From NCBI GenBank assembly GCA_964366455.1, contig CAYISZ010000006.1, forward strand, positions 1-50,132: 50,132 nucleotides of DNA. The letters run 5' to 3'. Positions 47,132 to 50,132 of this stretch are shown piece by piece. Position numbers and translations under genes: made by a program. How positions within the stretch are numbered: the first letter of the stretch is position 1; the number at the start of each line of letters is the position of its first letter. The stretch is from CAZLQR01 sp964366455. GTDB lineage: Bacteria > Patescibacteriota > Microgenomatia > UBA1406 > GWC2-37-13. The notes below the pieces were generated by a model that had not been told where the DNA came from, ran no database searches, and saw nothing but the letters and a program-made list of their open reading frames with translations.

Positions 47132-47556
47132 AAATAACACACTCAACCAAAGCGGGTCGCACAGAAGACGTCGTTAGAAAATGGCATCTGATTGACATCA
47201 GAGGTAAAGTTCTTGGACGAGTTGTTTCTGACATCACGTCGCTTTTGCAAGGTAAGAATCTTGCAACCTACTCACCAAATATTGATAGTGGTGACAATGT
47301 TGTCGTCATAAACGCCGCTCATCTAGTGGTTACGGGCAAAAAATTAAAAGATAAGGTGTATACTCGATACTCTGGATTCCCAGGGGGTTTAACAAGTAAA
47401 GTATTGGGAGACGTAATGAAGCAAAAACCAACCGATGTTGTCCGACTTGCTGTCTCAGGAATGTTACCTAAAAATAAGCTAAGAGATGTTCGAATGGGTA
47501 GACTGTACGTCTATAAAGACAACAGCCATCCACACGAGGATAAATTTAAAAACTAA
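47128..47556 (+). CDS. rplM: Ribosomal protein uL13
   Basis: The 142-residue protein has KWHLIDIRGKVLGRVVSDI, DNVVVINAAHLVVTGKKLKD, VYTRYSGFPGG and VSGMLPKNKLRDVRMGRLYV, all typical of the assembly-initiator L13. It overlaps rplQ by 4 nt and lies 2 nt before rpsI, the standard L13-S9 pair attached to the alpha operon. Confidence 0.98.
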   Translation: MKITHSTKAGRTEDVVRKWHLIDIRGKVLGRVVSDITSLLQGKNLATYSPNIDSGDNVVVINAAHLVVTGKKLKDKVYTRYSGFPGGLTSKVLGDVMKQKPTDVVRLAVSGMLPKNKLRDVRMGRLYVYKDNSHPHEDKFKN

Positions 47557-47558
47557 TT

Positions 47559-48014
47559 ATGGCAAAGGCAAAAGTAAAATCGAATCTATATCACGAAGCT
47601 GTTGGTAGACGTAAGTCTGCAATTTCTCGCGTGAGACTTTATGTCCCTGGTAAGGAAAAAAGCATGTTGTTAGAAGGAAACAAAGCTTCTGTGGGTAATA
47701 TTTTTATAAACAAAAAACCAATTGCCACACTTTTTGCCGCAGATCATGAAAAGGTGAGATACCTAGAACCATTACTTCTCACAAAGTCAGACGAGCGTTT
47801 TATTATCTCAGCTCATATTCGAGGAGGAGGACGTTCGGCTCAACTAGACGCATTCATTCACTCAATCTCAAGAGCTCTTGAGAAAGTAGACGAAGGATAT
47901 AGACCAGTTCTAAAACAAGCAGGGCTACTAACTCGCGATGCTAGAATCCGTGAGCGCCGAAAGGTCGGTACCGGAGGCAAGGCAAGACGACAAAAGCAAT
48001 CACCTAAGAGATAA
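47559..48014 (+). CDS. rpsI: Ribosomal protein uS9
   Basis: S9 reaches the P site with its C-terminal tail. The 151-residue protein has AVGRRKSAISRVRLYVPGK, HIRGGGRSAQLDAFIHSISR and the tail GLLTRDARIRERRKVGTGGK then ARRQKQSPKR, ending in the conserved Lys-Arg. After the TAA the same frame stays open for about 55 codons. Confidence 0.98.
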   Translation: MAKAKVKSNLYHEAVGRRKSAISRVRLYVPGKEKSMLLEGNKASVGNIFINKKPIATLFAADHEKVRYLEPLLLTKSDERFIISAHIRGGGRSAQLDAFIHSISRALEKVDEGYRPVLKQAGLLTRDARIRERRKVGTGGKARRQKQSPKR

Positions 48015-48135
48015 TTTGTCGACGCAGGCCGTCCAAAGTTGCTCCTAGAGCCGTCTACGAATAGTAGGGAACAGGCGAAAGGTAAAACTGGACTGGCCAA
48101 GACGACAGAAACAGTCTCCAAAGCGTTAATTCAGG

Positions 48136-48141
48136 TACAAT
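48136..48141 (+). promoter_or_regulatory. -10 box of the fused glycosyltransferase gene, leaderless arrangement
   Basis: TACAAT ends exactly 6 nt before the ATG at 48148. No clear -35 is present. Confidence 0.5.
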
Positions 48142-48147
48142 GGTACT

Positions 48148-50121
48148 ATGGTCAACCTCTCCATAATAGTTGTTTCTTATAACACCGCAGACCTTACAAT
48201 AGCGTGTCTAAACTCCGTCAACGCCTCACTTAAAAAATATCCAGTTCAGGCGGAGATTATTGTCGTGGACAACGCATCAACGGACGAGTCGGTAAACCGA
48301 CTGAAAAGTTACAGGTTACAGGTTGCAGGTTTCAGGTTACTTGAAAACAAAACGAATGTTGGTTTTGGTAAAGCTAATAACATGGGACTTAGAAAAGCTG
48401 AGGGAAAGTATGTTTTGTTTCTTAACTCCGACACATTGATTGATGATGTTAATTTTCAGGATCTTATATCTGTAATGGATAAGGATGAGAAGATTGGCGT
48501 TTTGACAGTTCGCGTAAGTCTGGAAAATGGAAGTCTTGATCCTGCATCTCACCGAGGGTTTCCTACTATCTGGAGATCCTTTACTTACTTTTCTAAATTA
48601 GAAGGCTTAACAAAGCACATTCCAATTCTGAACAGATTTTTTGGGGGATACCATCTTGCACATCTAAGTCTAGGAACTACACACGAAATAGATTCTCCAA
48701 GTGGCGCATTTTTTTTGACGAGAAAATCAATTCTTGATGAAGTTGGTGGCTTTGATGAGATGTTTTTTATGTATGGAGAAGATTTGGATCTTTCAATGAG
48801 AATCAAAAAACTTGGATATAAGATTCTATTTTATCCTAACCAATCCATAACTCACTTAAAAGGAAAAAGCGGCATGAAGCACGATGACACAGGAGTAAAG
48901 CGGCAGACAAGTACGTATTTCTACGATGCAATGAAAACTTTTTACGACAAACACTATATGAAAAAATACCCAAAATTTGTTAATAATATTGTGCATTTTT
49001 TCATAAATTCAAAGATCAAAGTTCAAAATTCAAAATTTATGAGACTTGGAATTGACGCCAGACTACTCACTCAGACAGGTGTAGGGGTGTACACGCGCAA
49101 CCTTTTACAATTTCTTCCAAAGTACCTACCTACAGACGCTGAAGTTGTTGTGTTCGTAAGGACTTGCGATAAAGACAAGGTTCCTAATGCGGATCGATAC
49201 AAAATAGTTGAATCCAACTATCGTTGGCACACTTTTGGCGAGCAGTTTGGTTTTTTATTGCAGCTGCTAGGCCAACGGCTAGATTTAATGCACTTTACTT
49301 ACTTTAGCTATCCGGTTCTATATAAAAAACCTTTTGTCTCAACTATTCACGACTTAACTCCGGTTCTTTTTAAGACAGGAAAAGCCTCAACAAAGTCTGC
49401 GATAGAGTACTATCCAAAGTATTTTGCTATGAGTAAAGTAATTTCATCAGCGGTCAAAGACTCGGTGGCCGTAATTACTCCTACGAAGTTTGTAAAGAAA
49501 CAGCTAGTAGAGACATACTCGGTTGACGGAAATAAGGTTCATGCTATAGCCGAAGGGATTAGTGAAGAACTTAAGAACGCAAAGGAAAACATGGAATTGA
49601 AGAAGAAATTTTCAAAACCATTCTTTATCTACATAGGTAATTTTTATCCACATAAAAATGTGGAAACCCTCATACGGGCATTTGCGAAAGTTGACACAAA
49701 ATACAACGTAGTTCTGATTGGTCCACAGGATTTCTTTAGCGGGCGCGTCGAGCAGAGTATAAAAGAAAAAGGACTCACGGATAGAGTTTCATTTTTCTAT
49801 AATGCGACTTTGGCTGATTTAGTTTTTTTCTACAAAAATGCAGTGGCATTAGTACAACCATCATTGTCCGAAGGTTTTGGTTTGACCCCTATTGAGGCTA
49901 TGCACTTTGGGTGTCCGGTTGTGGCCTCTGACATTGAGGTTTTTAAGGAGACGTTGGGTGATAGTTATATTTCATTTGATCCAAAGGATGCGGATAGTAT
50001 TTCGAAAGCTATGCAAACGGTAGGTAGGCCAAAGTCGAAGGGGTCAAAAAGTATATCTGAGAATTTTTCTTTTGATAAGATGGCTAAGGAAACGGTGGAG
50101 GTATATAATAAAACCATATGA
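48148..50121 (+). CDS. Fused GT2-GT4 bifunctional glycosyltransferase
   Basis: The 657-residue protein holds two glycosyltransferases. Residues 1-285 form a rhamnosyltransferase-like GT2 enzyme (IIVVSYNTADLTIACLNSV, VDNASTDES, FLNSDTLI, GAFFLTRKSILDEVGGFDE, then YGEDLDLSMRI). Residues 298-657 form a GT4/GT1 enzyme (MRLGIDARLLTQTGVGVYTR, IYIGNFYPHKNVETLI, and SLSEGFGLTPIEAM near the C-terminus). The linker (about 287-297) is encoded by a TTCAAAATTC word array, and Met298 looks like the start of a once separate gene. Residues 52-66 are encoded by another array. It probably builds surface polysaccharide. The next gene overlaps its stop (ATGA). Confidence 0.9.
   Translation: MVNLSIIVVSYNTADLTIACLNSVNASLKKYPVQAEIIVVDNASTDESVNRLKSYRLQVAGFRLLENKTNVGFGKANNMGLRKAEGKYVLFLNSDTLIDDVNFQDLISVMDKDEKIGVLTVRVSLENGSLDPASHRGFPTIWRSFTYFSKLEGLTKHIPILNRFFGGYHLAHLSLGTTHEIDSPSGAFFLTRKSILDEVGGFDEMFFMYGEDLDLSMRIKKLGYKILFYPNQSITHLKGKSGMKHDDTGVKRQTSTYFYDAMKTFYDKHYMKKYPKFVNNIVHFFINSKIKVQNSKFMRLGIDARLLTQTGVGVYTRNLLQFLPKYLPTDAEVVVFVRTCDKDKVPNADRYKIVESNYRWHTFGEQFGFLLQLLGQRLDLMHFTYFSYPVLYKKPFVSTIHDLTPVLFKTGKASTKSAIEYYPKYFAMSKVISSAVKDSVAVITPTKFVKKQLVETYSVDGNKVHAIAEGISEELKNAKENMELKKKFSKPFFIYIGNFYPHKNVETLIRAFAKVDTKYNVVLIGPQDFFSGRVEQSIKEKGLTDRVSFFYNATLADLVFFYKNAVALVQPSLSEGFGLTPIEAMHFGCPVVASDIEVFKETLGDSYISFDPKDADSISKAMQTVGRPKSKGSKSISENFSFDKMAKETVEVYNKTI
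48303..48343. repeat. Word repeat inside the GT2 domain (GTTACAGG)
   Basis: AGTTACAGGTTACAGGTTGC followed by AGGTTTCAGGTTAC: four to five GTTACAGG-type words in frame, encoding SYRLQVAGFRL between the VDNAST block and the conserved NKTNVGFGKANN. Confidence 0.6.
49006..49038. repeat. Word repeat forming the linker between the two glycosyltransferase domains
   Basis: TTCATAAATTC, AAAGATCAAAGTTC and AAAATTCAAAATT words match the TTTGAATTTT family seen at 3041-3096 and 23890-23978, where it is intergenic. Here it is read through as NSKIKVQNSKF directly before Met298. Confidence 0.6.
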
Positions 50122-50132
50122 TAATTGGAAAA
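50118..50132 (+). CDS. Start of a further gene, cut by the window edge
   Basis: ATG at 50118 overlaps the preceding stop codon (ATGA) and reads MIIGK to the window end. Tight overlap suggests the next gene of the same glycan operon. Nothing can be said about its product. Confidence 0.4.

Overview
The window looks like a chromosome segment of a Patescibacteria/CPR bacterium, with Microgenomates-like habits. This is inferred from the sequence, without a database search. The evidence is: a complete ribosomal-protein supercluster that lacks rpmD (L30), a known CPR trait; short versions of several housekeeping proteins (a ligase of the CysS family, MiaB, L2, L18); and AT-rich word-repeat arrays between genes and inside some genes. 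Gene starts carry no recognisable Shine-Dalgarno sequence. TGA is used as a stop, so the Gly-UGA code of Gracilibacteria/Absconditabacteria is not in use.

Layout. 1-5.3 kb (+): the chaperone block hrcA (cut by the window edge)-grpE-dnaK-dnaJ, then efp and a RodZ-like gene. 5.3-9.5 kb (-): the operon argS-MFS-radA. 9.5-14.6 kb: small genes in mixed orientation. These include a PIG-L deacetylase divergent from a short CysS/MshC-like ligase, a double zinc-finger protein, an AlkA-like glycosylase, a LytR_C protein and a PEGA/SH3 protein. 14.6-26.8 kb (-): envelope polysaccharide genes (RmlB, RmlD, UDP-glucose dehydrogenase, UDP-glucuronate decarboxylase, a WecA/MraY-type transferase and several glycosyltransferases) interleaved with miaB and glyA. 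26.9-29.8 kb (-): one large UvrD-like helicase fused to a RecB-type nuclease. 30-48 kb (+): tuf followed by the S10-spc-alpha-L13/S9 ribosomal cluster with secY, adk, map, infA and rpoA. 48.1 kb to the end (+): a fused two-domain glycosyltransferase and the first codons of another gene.

How it works together. The 30-48 kb block makes the ribosome, the translocon and the RNA polymerase alpha subunit. Its expression appears to be set by a promoter, a leader with two mutually exclusive hairpins upstream of rplC, and a second terminator-like hairpin inside rplC. The 14.6-26.8 kb block makes activated sugars (UDP-glucuronate, probably UDP-xylose, dTDP-rhamnose precursors) and transfers them to lipid carriers and surface glycans.

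Two global features stand out. Most first genes have a TATAAT-like -10 box that ends 6-7 nt before the start codon, which predicts leaderless mRNAs. Short-word repeat arrays fill many intergenic gaps and have also been read into proteins (L22, L4, MiaB, glycosyltransferases). No stretch longer than 300 bases lacks a gene. I saw no tRNA, rRNA, CRISPR array, insertion sequence or replication origin.
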